The position numbers were made by a program, and so were the translations under genes. Below the pieces are notes generated by a model, which did not search any database, was not told the DNA's origin, and was given only the letters and a program-made list of their open reading frames with translations. From Scilla litardierei (taxonomy: Eukaryota > Streptophyta > Magnoliopsida > Asparagales > Asparagaceae), in assembly GCA_030789695.1 (NCBI GenBank), contig CM061141.1, positions 323,687,938 through 323,751,937 on the forward strand: a stretch of 64,000 bases of DNA, in the 5' to 3' direction. Shown here piece by piece: positions 33,824 through 44,766 of the stretch (positions are counted from its first letter, which is position 1; each line of letters begins with the position of its first letter).

Positions 33824-35590
33824 TTCTACCCACCTTAAGAAAAATTCCGTCCTCGGAATTCTTATCCACTAATGAGTATGGGAACAAATATGGGTAACGC
33901 TCCCGTATCTCATCTTCCCGCTCCCAGGTAGACTCTCCTGGCGAGTCGTGACGCCACATCACCCTGACTAGATCAACAGTCTTGGTTCTGAAAACTTTCT
34001 GACGTCGATCTAAGATCTCCACCGGTTGCTGTTCGTACGTCAGATCTGGTCGAACTGTGATCTCTGAGTAATCCACATCATGAGAAGGGTCGCTGATATA
34101 ACGACGGAGCTGGGACACATGAAAGACGTCATGTACTCCCTCTAAGGATGGTGGCAAAGCTAGGCGATAAGCTACCTCTCCAACTCGCTCCAGCACATCG
34201 AAAGGTCCAATAAATCTCGGACTAAGCTTGCCTCGCTTTCCGAAGCGGATTACCCCACGATTCGGGGAGATCTTCATGAACACATGATCTCCCGGCTGAA
34301 ACTCCAGAGGACGCCGTTTAGCATCTGCCCAATGCTTATAACGGTCCTGGGCGATCCGAAGCTTGTCCCTGATATCACGCACAACATCAACTGCTTCCAC
34401 TATCATCTCTGGCCCCAAGAGCTCCCTATCACCTACGTCATCCCAACTCAGTGACGATCGACATTTTCTCCCGTGGAGAGCAGCAAAAGGCGCCATGCCA
34501 ATGCTCGCCTGATAGCTGTTGTTGTAGGAGAACTCCACCAAGTGCAGGTGATCCTCCCACGAACCCTTGAGATCCAATATGCAAGCTCTCAACATATCTT
34601 CCAAGATCTGAATAGTGCGCTCCGACTGTCCATCCGTCTGTGGGTGATACGCAGTACTGAACTTCAGACTGGTACCCAGATTGGTTTGCAGACTCTTCCA
34701 GAACTGAGATGTGAATCTCGTATCACGATCTGATACAATGCTCACAGGGACTCCTTGTAAGCGCACGATCTCCTACACGACATAATTTACATCACGACTA
34801 GTACTAGAAGGAAATTAATAAGGCATGAGTTAGGTCATTACCTCCATATACTTCCTTGCTAATTCTCCGTGGATTGCCCAACTCGGAAAGGTATAAAGTG
34901 CGCGGACTTGGTCAATCGATCAACTATGACCCAGATCGCGTCGTTCTGCTTGGTGCTCCGAGGTAAGCCAGTCACGAAGTCCATTGTGATGTGCTGCCAC
35001 TTCCACTCCGGAATCGGCAGAGGTTGTAGTAATCCAGCAATGCGATGGTGTTCAGCCTTCACTTGCTGACACACGAGGCACTTGGCAACGTTACGTGCCA
35101 CACTTCTCTTCATCCCATGCCACCAGAAATTCTGTCGAAGATCCTTGTACATCTTAGTACCTCCAGGATGAATAGAATAAGGCGAACTGTGAGCCTCATT
35201 CATCAACTCCTCTCTGATATCTCCGGCAGGTACGCAGATCCTGCTACCATATCTCAAAGACCCATCGGTGTGAATCAGAAAATCTGTCCGAAGTCCTGCT
35301 TCGACTTGCTCTCTGATCTTCTTCAACTTAGCATCCCCATCCTGAGCAGTCTTGATTCGATCCACTATCGTCGATTGAATTTTCATGTTCATCAATGACG
35401 ATGTGACTCCAGGTAGTACAGCTTCAACATTCATCCTTCGTAGATCCTGCTGCAATCTCCACTGAGCTGTGAGAATCATCACTTCGGGCAGTCGACTCAA
35501 GGCATCCGGTACGACATTCACCTTCCCTGGATTATACTGAAGATCGATGTCGTAGTCTGCCATCAATTCCAACCATCTACGTTGTCTCAT
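33819..35590 (-). pseudogene. element B RNase H end, integrase and chromodomain
   Basis: The minus-strand frame 35590-34859 has [20 protein letters not shown], the H2C2 region HPGGTKMYKDLRQNFWWHGM with CLVCQQ, and [21 protein letters not shown] one-base loss near 34858 and a 69-bp GT...AG segment (34841-34773) follow. The frame then runs 34766-33819: [52 protein letters not shown] (GPY/F region), [18 protein letters not shown] and GESTWERE (chromodomain-like). The last stretch of 315 codons is uninterrupted, the best-preserved coding run in the window. Confidence 0.9.
33824..33838 (-). promoter_or_regulatory. polypurine tract of element B
   Basis: Minus-strand TTAAGGTGGGTAGAA abuts the LTR start TGTAACG. 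It is also the end of the pol frame: AGA-ATG-TAA uses the first bases of the LTR as stop codon. Confidence 0.75.
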
Positions 35591-35667
35591 ATTCAGCTCC
35601 TTCTGTGTAATATATATTTCAAACTTTCACCTTCCCTGGATGACACTGAAGATTTTCACTTTTTCAC

Positions 35668-37294
35668 TCAGTAAGAAATGCCGCCAAAAATCTTCAGCGC
35701 AAAGATGACAGCGGCTAACTCCAAGTCGTGGGTCGGATAATTCTTCTCATGGACCTTCAATTGTCGCGAAGCATATGCGACCACATGATTGTGCTGGTGC
35801 AGAACGCATCCAAGCCCCTTGCCTGGTGCGTCGCAGAAAATCTCGAAGCCTCTGTTTCGGTCCGGAATAGCTAAAACTGGTGCAGATGTCAGCCTCTCCT
35901 TCAAGGTAGAAAAGGCTTGCTCACACAAGTCTGACCAACTGAACTTAACATCCTTCCTCGTCAGTGTCGTCATCGGCTCAGCTATCCTCGAGAAATCCTT
36001 GATAAATCTGCGGTAGTATCCAGCCAATCCAAGGAAACTCCTGATGTCCGATGCTGATCGAGGTGTATGCCATTCTCTGACTGCTTTGACCTTCTCCGGA
36101 TCCACTGAGATACCAGCTCCCGATACTACATGCCCAAGAAATGCAATTCTATCCGGCCAGAATTCGCATTTGCTGTACTTGGCATACAGTCTATGGTGAC
36201 GGAGCGTCTCTAACACCATCTTCAGATGCTCTGCATGCTCTTCCTCGCTCTTCGAGTACACTAAGATGTCGTCTATGAAAATCACCACGAACTTGTCAAG
36301 GAAGTCGTAAAAGATAAGGTTCATGAGATTCATGAACACAGCAGGAGCGTTGGTCACACCGAACGGCATGACAACGTACTCGTAATGCTCGTACTTAGTC
36401 CGAAAAGCGGTCTTGAGTACATCTTCCTTCTTGACTCTGACTTCATGGTATCCGCTCCGGAGATCCAACTTCGAAAATACCCTCGATCCACCAAGCTGAT
36501 CGAAGATATCATCAATACGTGGCAGCGGGTACTTGTTCTTCACTGTGATCTGATTCAACTCCCGATAATCAATACACATCCTCCTCGATCCATCCTTCTT
36601 CTTTACCAGCAAGACTGGTGCACCCCAGGGAGATACGCTGGGATGAATGAAACCCTTCTGTAGTAGCTCATCCAACTGCTTCCTTAACTCTTCTAATTCT
36701 GCAGGAGCCATACGGTACGGCGCCTTCGAAATTGGTTGAGCTCCTGGCATAAGATCGATGCCGAACTCTAATGCTCGATCGGGCGGCAGTCCAGAAATGT
36801 CTTCAGGGAAAACGTCTTCGAAATCTCTCACTACTGCAGGCTTCTCTGGCTCAGCAATCATAGATGCAACGGTCAATCGGTAAGGCTGGGCTCGGAACTT
36901 GACAGGTCCAAGCGAACGTCCTCCACCGACAAACTCGAACACTGGATGGTCGGGAATTTCGAACACCACTTTCTTCCGGTGACAGTCGATCGTGGCATAA
37001 AAAACTCCTAACCAGTCAATGCCGAGAATAGCATCAAAGTTGGATAGGTCGTGGACGATGAAATTAGCATACAGTTCGTGTCCACTAATCACCAACGTGC
37101 ATGGTTTACATCCCAGTGCAACCTTCACTACACCATTCCCAGTTGTAATGTTCCAACACTTGGGAAGTGTATATGTGGGTATTGAGTGTTTGACTACGAA
37201 CTTCCGAGATAGGATGCACATGGAAGCTCAAGAATCGAACAGGGTCAAGGCCGGGTGAGATGAAACTAAGATGACACCTAAGGGTAATATGCAA
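35668..37294 (-). pseudogene. element B protease, RT and RNase H start
   Basis: The protease active site reads LTLFDS-stop-AS near 37225-37245: the glycine codon of D-S-G is TGA. Downstream the frame is open for 517 codons: [40 protein letters not shown], the catalytic FIDD in [36 protein letters not shown] and the RNase H start [15 protein letters not shown]. It ends at 35668 in a rearranged stretch where part of RNase H is missing. RT itself appears intact. Confidence 0.9.
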
Positions 37295-37414
37295 CTAAAT
37301 TAACATGGATCTAACTAATCAAATATAACTAATCAAATCTAATGCATAAATAAGGAAGACTAGTATAGAAGTTACCTGCAATAACTCCGTCCTCAGTCTC
37401 GGCCTCCACTGCAG

Positions 37415-38470
37415 TCATCGTAAGGCTTGCCTCTTAGGCTGAACAGCCTGCTGGAAAGCCTGCTTCTGGGGAATGAGAGGCGCTCCACGTCCAGCAGCCA
37501 CTGGAGCTCTCTGCTGCTGAACTCCATCTGGTGCCTTCCACGGTTGCTTAGTTCTCGGACAGTCCTTCAATGCATGCGTAGCGTCACCACAAACTAAGCA
37601 CTGGCCCAAGAATCTCCTACACTGCTCCTTCACATGACCAGCCTTGCCACAAAAATGGCACAACTTCGGAGTAGGCCCACCTGGCCTCTTAAACTGCACG
37701 GACTGATTAGGCTTGAACCCAGGCCTAACCACAGCTCTGGCCTGCTCCATATGCCTCTTCCCAGCACCTGAATACTGCCCTCTCCTCTGATTGGCAATCA
37801 GCTCCTGCCTCTTGGCAGCTATCAACAACTTCTGGTAAGAATCCAAGTCCAAAGAGGAAATCAGACTCTGCAGCTCCAAAGATAAACCTTGTAAGAATTT
37901 CTGAGCTCGATCCTCAACAGTCTCCACCATCTTCGGCGCAAAGCGACTCAGTCTCATGAACTCTTAGTGGTACTGGTCCACCGTCAGATTCCCTTGCTTC
38001 AGATTGATAAACTGCTGCATCAGCTCTCTCTTGGCAGCTCGAGGGAAATACTCATCATTAAATCTCGCCTTGAAAGTGGCCCAGGGGATAGGCTTCGCCA
38101 ACATCTGCTCTTCTGACTCCCACCAACTGCGGGCATTGTCCTTCAGTTGCTTCTTCACTAAGTCAACCCATCCAGCCGGGTTAACCTTCGAGAGAAGCAG
38201 GTTATCCTCTGTGTTCTTCATCCATTCATCCGCAGCTAATGCTCCTTCTGACCCAGTGAAATATGACGGGCCCAGCTCCCGAAACTGCTTCGCTCCCGAC
38301 TCGAAGCGAGGGGCATTCTGAAGCATGCCCTGCTGAACCTGCATCATCTGATGCATCATCCTCATCATCTCAGCCGTGGTGGGTTCTCTATCAGCATCCG
38401 CAACACGTCCTGCTCCACCACCAGCTGCAGGTCCACTAACAGCTCCTCGGGTGATGCGTCTACCGGCCAT
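37415..38470 (-). pseudogene. element B gag
   Basis: It starts MAGRRITRGAVSGPAAGGGA at 38470. The gag core follows, with ELGPSYFTGSEGALAADEWM, ARSWWESEEQML and FINLKQGNLTVDQYH, then a TAA stop (about 37963). The same frame resumes EFMRLSRFAPKMVETVEDRA and contains two CCHC zinc knuckles, CHFCGKAGHVKEQC and CLVCGDATHALKDC. A single stop breaks an otherwise full-length protein of about 350 residues. Confidence 0.9.
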
Positions 38471-38583
38471 CTAAGACAAGAAAATGCTCAGATTAGACTT
38501 AATCATGACTCGAATGTTATGAATATTTAAATGGATGTTGTTATCATCATTGTTGTTCCGATATTTCACAGATGCAAAGAGGG

Positions 38584-38601
38584 GACCTGCATGGGCCACC
38601 A
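38584..38601 (-). promoter_or_regulatory. primer-binding site of element B, tRNA-Ile(AAU) type
   Basis: The plus strand reads GACCTGCATGGGCCACCA, identical over all 18 bases to the site in element A, eight bases from the LTR boundary at 38610. See the entry for A at 10477. Confidence 0.75.
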
Positions 38602-38609
38602 CTAAAACC

Positions 38610-39177
38610 TGTCACGCCTCGCTTCCCTAATATGGAAGGCGAGACGTGAGGAGGTCCGCTCAGACGTGGAGCTGTGAAGCTGCAGTCCGATAAGCGTCTG
38701 TAAAAATTTCGAGAAGTAGCATGTCCTTGCATTGCGACGAAACAACAATAATAAAGCAGATAAGAAAATATCCACTAACAACATCCAACAAATATTACAA
38801 CATCACAGAATAGTCAGAAAAGTACACGTCTGAACAATAGGCCTAAAGCATGGCCAAACAAAACAAAGAGAGATAGGTGCTACGCACCGAAACCTAACAG
38901 CAACTAAGGAAAGGTAACAACTAAGGGGAGACTCCAAGTGAGTCTAGGACTGGTCACCCGTGTCCTCGAACTCGGTCTCAGCAGGGACCTCAAACTCAGC
39001 GTCCCCGAATTGCTCGTCCTCAGCAACCTGCTCTGTCTCAAATCCTGACATGTGACACCCAAAGAGAAAAGGGCACATGTCAGCAAAAGTCTCCCAAGGG
39101 AAGCGGAGAATTTTGGTGCAAGGATACAAATAAAATAATGCAACTAGCAGTTCTACAATGATGATATGGCATGACAT
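38610..39177 (-). repeat. truncated 5' LTR of element B
   Basis: It starts TGTCACGCCTCGCTTCCC and matches 30739 onward with few differences, ending abruptly after GGCATGACAT. The following sequence (39178 on) is unrelated to the rest of B's LTR. Confidence 0.9.
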
Positions 39178-41050
39178 TAAAGGATAGCATAGCCAGACCT
39201 TTAGTTCATCACCAACGACAAACAACCTAGGATAAGGACACGACTGACACAAACGCCGCCCGACCGTCTGACAAAGCACCCCCTGGCAGCTGAGCCCCCT
39301 GACACTTAATGCTTTCGGCCCTGACATCCTGACAAAAGTGCCCCTGGCCGTTGCGCCGTCTGACAAAAGTAGGTCAGGCACTCATGTTCCTGACATCCTC
39401 GTCCGAAGCTTCCGCTGACAACCGAGCCAACTCAGCACGTCGAGTCAGCATGCCAGGTCAGCCCCGCCTAGTCACCTCCCATCAGGTATAAACACCCCCT
39501 CACTTCTTACGGTAAGGGGGTTGACAAATTCTCTCTCTCAATCTATTATTCACACACGAGAGCAAAGCTCGTCCATATCTTTGTTCTCCCACTCATAGCT
39601 CGCCACGTACGGTCGGCACACCCTCAGTCCGACCGGCGTGCCTAGCCTCCGTTTTAAGTCCTATTACTGACTTAGGCATCGGAGGGGCTAAGGGTTGGAC
39701 CCCAACCCCGCCCTTCTGACGAGTTGCTCGTGCTGCAGGAAAGCTCGCCCCTTGGTCGACATCAGCTCCAGCCTCCCGCTACCCGATCTTCCTCCACCGT
39801 GTCCAGTGAGATCTGACTCCGCGGCCACCCCCGGCGGCAAGTCCAGCCTCTTCACCCCATTAATCACTTGTTAAATTGCCCACCTAAACCCTCTTGTCAA
39901 CAGAACCACCGTGCCCTTGGTTTCCCTCAATACAAATTCATTGTGTGCGAGTTCCACCTGGTAACACCTCCCATCTTTGCAAAAAGAAACACGGAGATGT
40001 TAACATGGGGAAGAGCTCAAGTTGCCAACCTCTAGTATGGTACTTGCCAGCAACAGGAGGAGCCTCGCTGAGCTCCATGTCCTTCTCAGAAGGCATGACC
40101 TACGATTCATGGTTCGCCAGCTCTGACTAGCACATGCGTGACCTAGTGGTGGCAGGTTGGACGGCCATCCACGCCCACCAACTCAGCTCATTCCTCCTAG
40201 CCATCTTCAAGATAACATCAGGTTCCCACTTGCAGGGCCACCAAAATCGTCGTGGGACCCGTTCTTCGGCAACAAGACCCTCCTCGGAGCTCTTCCAACT
40301 CCCGATGACTCAAAACCACTTCTCTTTCCAGTACTTGTTTGCTGAGGGCTTCTCTTCAAAAATCCTCGGAGCCTCAGCTCGGATACTGAGGTAGTACTGG
40401 ATAATAGAGGTCTTCTTCAGCTTGGATACTACATGCACCAGCTCGGTCGAGAGCAATCCATTGCCATGGGAGGCGAACATCGTAGCCAAGACAACTACAC
40501 ATGAAGTTAGTGGCCAGCTGGCACGGTGCCAGATTGGAGAGGTAGCGGAAGTGCCGGATGAGACGATTGAACGAGGCGAAGCCCTGCCTCTAAGTGCGTG
40601 GAGCTCAGTGCAATAGCCCCCTGAGGTCAGTCAGGGGTCCCCTCCAATTCATAAGGGAGATTCAGGTGCACCGAAGGGGGATTGCATACCTCCCAAGAGC
40701 TACAGCAGGTCTGTCGTCCTCATCTTAGGCATGAACTCTTGTGCTCCAAGGTGCAACGGTCCCTACCGAGCTATCTTTTCTCTTGCTACGGAGGTCAGTG
40801 ATTCTGGCCGCATCAACGGCAGCTAGATCTTGGTACGAAGAAGGCTCCGATGGCCTAGCCAGAACATGAACCAAGCCAGAGGGCGAGGCCATCATGGCAA
40901 CAGAAAGAGAAGCCATGAACCCAGACGTGACGGCGACGATCCGACAACCTTCCCGTCGCAGACGCGGGGTCGTGAGGATTGCGAGGCCTTCACCAAGACT
41001 GCGACCGCGACCTCAAACCTTGGTACTAAAGATTATTCATCCTGTAGAAT
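39178..41050 (+). mobile_element. Tat-like LTR retrotransposon fragment
   Basis: The first 700 bp look like a plus-strand LTR. They contain repeated CTGACAAA/CTGACATCC motifs, a TATA-like GGTATAAACACCCC (39485), a CT-rich leader, and ACTTAGGCATCGGAGGGGCT (39670-39689), a sequence style common in Tat LTRs. The downstream 39900-41050 is GC-richer than its neighbours with several open frames, none matching a known domain. Exact ends, primer site and second LTR were not found. Confidence 0.4.
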
Positions 41051-41277
41051 GTAACCATCTATGCATTCATCTGCCTGCAACTGACATCAACCTTGTTGCC
41101 ACAAAGGACAATAAGAATATTCTCTCTCACACTATTTGAAACAACATGGAACAATTTGATTCGCTCTCATAGTAAACAGTTGCAATAGATAAAATTGTGA
41201 AAAATAGCAGAAGCTCAAACCCTCAAAAATGACAGATATCTCTATGCCATGTGGGCACATTCTTGTAAGGTGTGCAA

Positions 41278-41715
41278 TAACATCAAACATAATAACTGTG
41301 CATTGCCAATGAATGCTGGAGACGGTGATAAACACGGTTAAAACTTACAATTAACAGCAAATCACGAAAACCAAAATTATAAGACAGATAAAATGATATA
41401 GCATGTACCAGTTTGCAAAAATGAAGGTCAAATCCAAATGCATAAATTTTAGAAATATGGCCTCTAACCATCCTACTAATTAAACAGTATTAAAGAGTAA
41501 CACCAAACATAATAACTGTGCATTGCCCATTAAGGCCGGAGAGAGTGATAAGCACGGTTAAAACTTATAATTATCAGTAAATCGCAAAAACCAAAATAAG
41601 AAGAAAGTTAAATTGATATAACATGCACCAGTTTCAAAATTGAAGGTTATATGCGAATGCAGCAACTTCAGAAATATTTTCCTCTAAACCTCCTATTAAT
41701 TAAATGATTAACATA
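41278..41715. repeat. 220-bp tandem duplication
   Basis: Copy 1 (41278-41497) and copy 2 (41498 to about 41715) both start TAACANCAAACATAATAACT and share GTGATAARCACGGTTAAAAC and ATATAGCATGTACCAGTTT-like stretches. Divergence is moderate, with a few small indels. No coding content is recognised. Confidence 0.85.
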
Positions 41716-41932
41716 AACAAACATGTCGGATGAAAAGCTTTAACTGTGAAGCACTTAATTTTCTGTAGCGACTATAGAAAGACAATTATCAATTCAGACA
41801 AAGCAAAAAAAGATAAACCATACCCAGAAGAGGTGAGTTGAGCAAACATCACTCAATGAAACCGCCAACAATAGAAATAAACAAACTCGTCCGATAAAAT
41901 AACTTTCGATGTTATGCTTTAAACATGGACTC

Positions 41933-44718
41933 TGTTGTTTTTTGTGCTACAAAATCCCCCCCACACCCATCGGGGGGATGTCAGCTCCGCCAGGCGCCTG
42001 GTACACATGCATCAGATGTCTGGTGCTGGATGCTAGTCAGCGACATGCATGCCAGACACTTCTATCAGACGCCTGATGGGGGACCAGACGCCTGGGAGGT
42101 CTTCTCCAGGCCCCCGGTCATGCCCCTGGAATCGGCCCCTCGTTTCGCATCTCTCTATCTTCTGCAGCCTTTTATTACAGACCCCTGAAGCAATTTGACC
42201 AGGCGTCTGGTCTAGTCTAGAGCACAGGCATCTGGGAGGACTTCCAGACGCCTGGTGCCGGCGCGTGCTGCTGGCTTAAGTCATGGGTCTCGCTGTTTTG
42301 CCAAGGCATTAAATAACTGATTGGGCACGATTTCTAGGGCACGATTAAATCTGAGAAGTTATTGTTGTTGCTGCTTTCCAAGGGAGAAAGGGTTAGAGCT
42401 TTGGAGAGTTTAAAAGAGAGAAGAATCAAGCGTGTTAGCTAAAGGCTAATATGGTTCCTTTGATTCTTAGGTCTTCTAGTGTCTCTTTCTCTTCTTTTTT
42501 CTTTGTGATATTTGTAGGGGCTTGAAATTGCCAAGTTATTACAACAAGAGCGTGAAGAAGAATGTGTTAGTGTAAACTCTGTTAGTTCTTGGGTTTAAGA
42601 CTAACGTTGTTTTGATGATGATCAATACATTATGTTAGTGTGCTAATCAATCTTATGTTTAGTCTCATTTTATCTTAATGATTATCTGTTGATAAGACAA
42701 AGCATAATGCTTGGAGGATGATACATTGGTTATCTTAAAGACATCCAAGAGTGTTGGATTGCTAAAGCTTGGATGAAGTCATGAAGATCATCTAATGAAG
42801 CCAAAGCTTGGAGCATGATGATGGAAGAACATCTAGAGGAGCAATGTCAAAGCTTGGAGCTTGATGAAGGGAAGCTCATCAAGAGGTGACAAAGCTTGGA
42901 AGATGTTGGGGAGCATCAAGGTATCATGAGCTTGAAGACTTAGATTTTAGGAGATGCAATATGTATTCCATGTACTTTCAATTACTTGCATTTCTCTTTT
43001 TGAGTCTAGGATTATTGTAATGCCTTGATAGATGGTCTACTCATTCATGCATATGCATTGTCCATCTTAGTGAGCCTTAAGATTACCATAGAAATCATCC
43101 TAATAGGTTCATCTTGCCAAATACTCAAACTGGAGTTTTTGGCTCTCCCTCAGTCGACTGATGAAGGCTTGACAGGCGTCTGGATGACCTTCAGGGGACT
43201 GGCAAGCCTTCTACAGCTGGCTGGTGTGCACAGCTCAAGTCAAATATTTATTGACTCATAATTGAGTTTTTGGGAACAGTCAACTGACGTTCATTATTCA
43301 GGCGCTTGTCTTCCTTTAGGCGCCTGGGAATTGTTCTACAGTAGTCCGTGTGCCAGAGTGCGTAACTTGCATTTTCTGGGTTTCTACCCACTTTGCAAGT
43401 CAGTCGACTGATGAGAGGTTTTTAGTCGCCTGTCAAATTACAGGTTCCTAAGAACTGGTCATCTATCGTCTGAAGGCGATAGTGCGAAAGTTGCGGTTTT
43501 CTCAGCTCCTGTCCATCCCATGTGGCAGTCGGCTGCTGAAGTATATTCAGGCATCTGCACCGTGTACATGCACTTGTATAGTCTTCTATAGTCGTCTGTC
43601 CTAGCTAGATTATAGCCGTTGGGATTTTTATAGCCGTTGACCAGTCGACTGTCAGTTATTATCAATCGACTGTCTTTGCCATAAACTGTCAAAATCTAGC
43701 CGTTGCAGATTTCTTCCTTTTGAGTTTTTGGTTGGTTTTATAGGCTTTTCTTGGCTTCCTTTATATACGAGATGGCTTAGTTCATTTAGAACTCTTGAAA
43801 GGTTTAGGAAATCATTGAAGACCATTTCATATCTTCTCTAAGCCACTACTCCTTTATTCCCTTAATTAGAGATTCAATCTTATGCTATAGCATCTAAGCT
43901 CTAGGAAATTTCTCCAAGGGATTTCAATCTCATTCCTTTTCTTGGAGAATATTTTGCATCTCTTCATTTCATACACTCAAGTGAGAAGTGTTAGGATTCA
44001 TTCCTAGAAAAGAGAAAGATCATCACGTGCAATCAAAGCCTCATCGCAAGCACTTGAGTTTCAATTGCATGCCTTCTTCTTCACATTGGTAAGATCATTT
44101 CAACGCATAGGTAAGTGTTATTTCGTTTCATCTTTTGTGAAACACCTAATCCTCGTTGTGGGAATTAGTCACTCTCTTTGTGAGAGAGCAATGATATCTC
44201 TTTGTGAGAATCCAAAATCCTATGTATGAGATTATATTCACTACCTTGTGTAGGATTATAGTGGATATTGGTGTGGCTGGACGTACCCAAGTTTGGAAAA
44301 GCATGATAAAATCGTTGTGTTTGCGATTGTTGTTGTTGAGCGTGCTCTTTAATTTCTGTTGCTTATTGTGCATTAATTTCAGTAACTTTTAATTAAGCAC
44401 TTTGCTTACACTATTCACCCCCCTAGTGTATTGTGGAGTCCTGCAGGGTCCTAACAAGTTCGTGTATTCTCCTTAATTATTAGTGGATTGTCTCAGTATG
44501 CTGATGTCGGTTGTTCGCAATCGAACCAGGGTAAAATCTCTGCATCTCATTTACTTTCAGCTTATTGAGTTTGTCGTATTTTGTTTGCCAATTTGCTCTC
44601 ACAAGATCCGATAAAGGATTGGTTGTTTGCTTTGTTGTGTGACCCGATTTTTCAAGTCTTAACTTCCTACCTAGTTGTTATGGTTTGTCTGTTCCGTCGG
44701 GTCCCAATTTTCGCAACA
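41933..44718 (+). repeat. 5' LTR of element D, interrupted by solo LTR E
   Basis: Without E (42580-44456) it is about 0.9 kb and matches 48820-49703. The U3 part holds several palindromic or near-palindromic motifs of the type CCAGGCGCCTGG (AGGCGCCTGGT, CAGACGCCTGGG, CCAGGCGTCTGG, CAGACGCCTGGTG between 41975 and 42265). Confidence 0.9.
42580..44456 (+). repeat. Element E: solo LTR of a Sirevirus-like copia element
   Basis: It starts TGTTAGTTCTTGGG and ends CACCCCCCTAGTG...GGTCCTAACA, giving inverted TGTTAG/CTAACA ends. The flanks AACTC (42575-42579) and AGTTC (44457-44461) each differ by one base from AGCTC found at the empty site in D's 3' LTR, consistent with a decayed 5-bp duplication. 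No internal region is present, so it arose by LTR-LTR recombination. It contains TATATA at about 43765 (TTTATATACGAG) and motifs CAGTCGACTG and AGGCGCCTGG. Confidence 0.85.
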
Positions 44719-44720
44719 AG

Positions 44721-44732
44721 TGGTATCAGATC
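44721..44732 (+). promoter_or_regulatory. primer-binding site of element D (initiator tRNA-Met)
   Basis: TGGTATCAGATC lies two bases after the LTR end. The canonical plant copia site is TGGTATCAGAGC. Confidence 0.88.
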
Positions 44733-44766
44733 TCTCGGTTGTTTGTGGAGATATTGTATATTAACA

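Larger units (their letters stand above)
30739..39177 (-). mobile_element. Element B: Tekay/Del-like Ty3 chromovirus with truncated 5' LTR
   Basis: The complete 3' LTR is 30739-33823; the partial 5' LTR is 38610-39177. The interior, read on the minus strand, has the 18-nt primer site, gag, protease, RT, RNase H, integrase and chromodomain. It is clearly related to element A in protein sequence but has a different LTR start (TGTCACGCC on the plus strand). The 5' LTR stops after ATGACAT at 39177, where unrelated Tat-like LTR sequence begins, so no target duplication can be tested. Coding breaks: an in-frame stop in gag, a stop in the protease active site, a rearranged RNase H and a frameshift before a GT-AG insertion in integrase. 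Confidence 0.92.

Noticed and set aside
38584..38601. Possible tRNA gene fragment (tRNA-Ile 3' end with CCA)
   Set aside because: Plant nuclear tRNA genes do not encode CCA, and only 18 bases match. The position next to an LTR identifies it as a primer-binding site.
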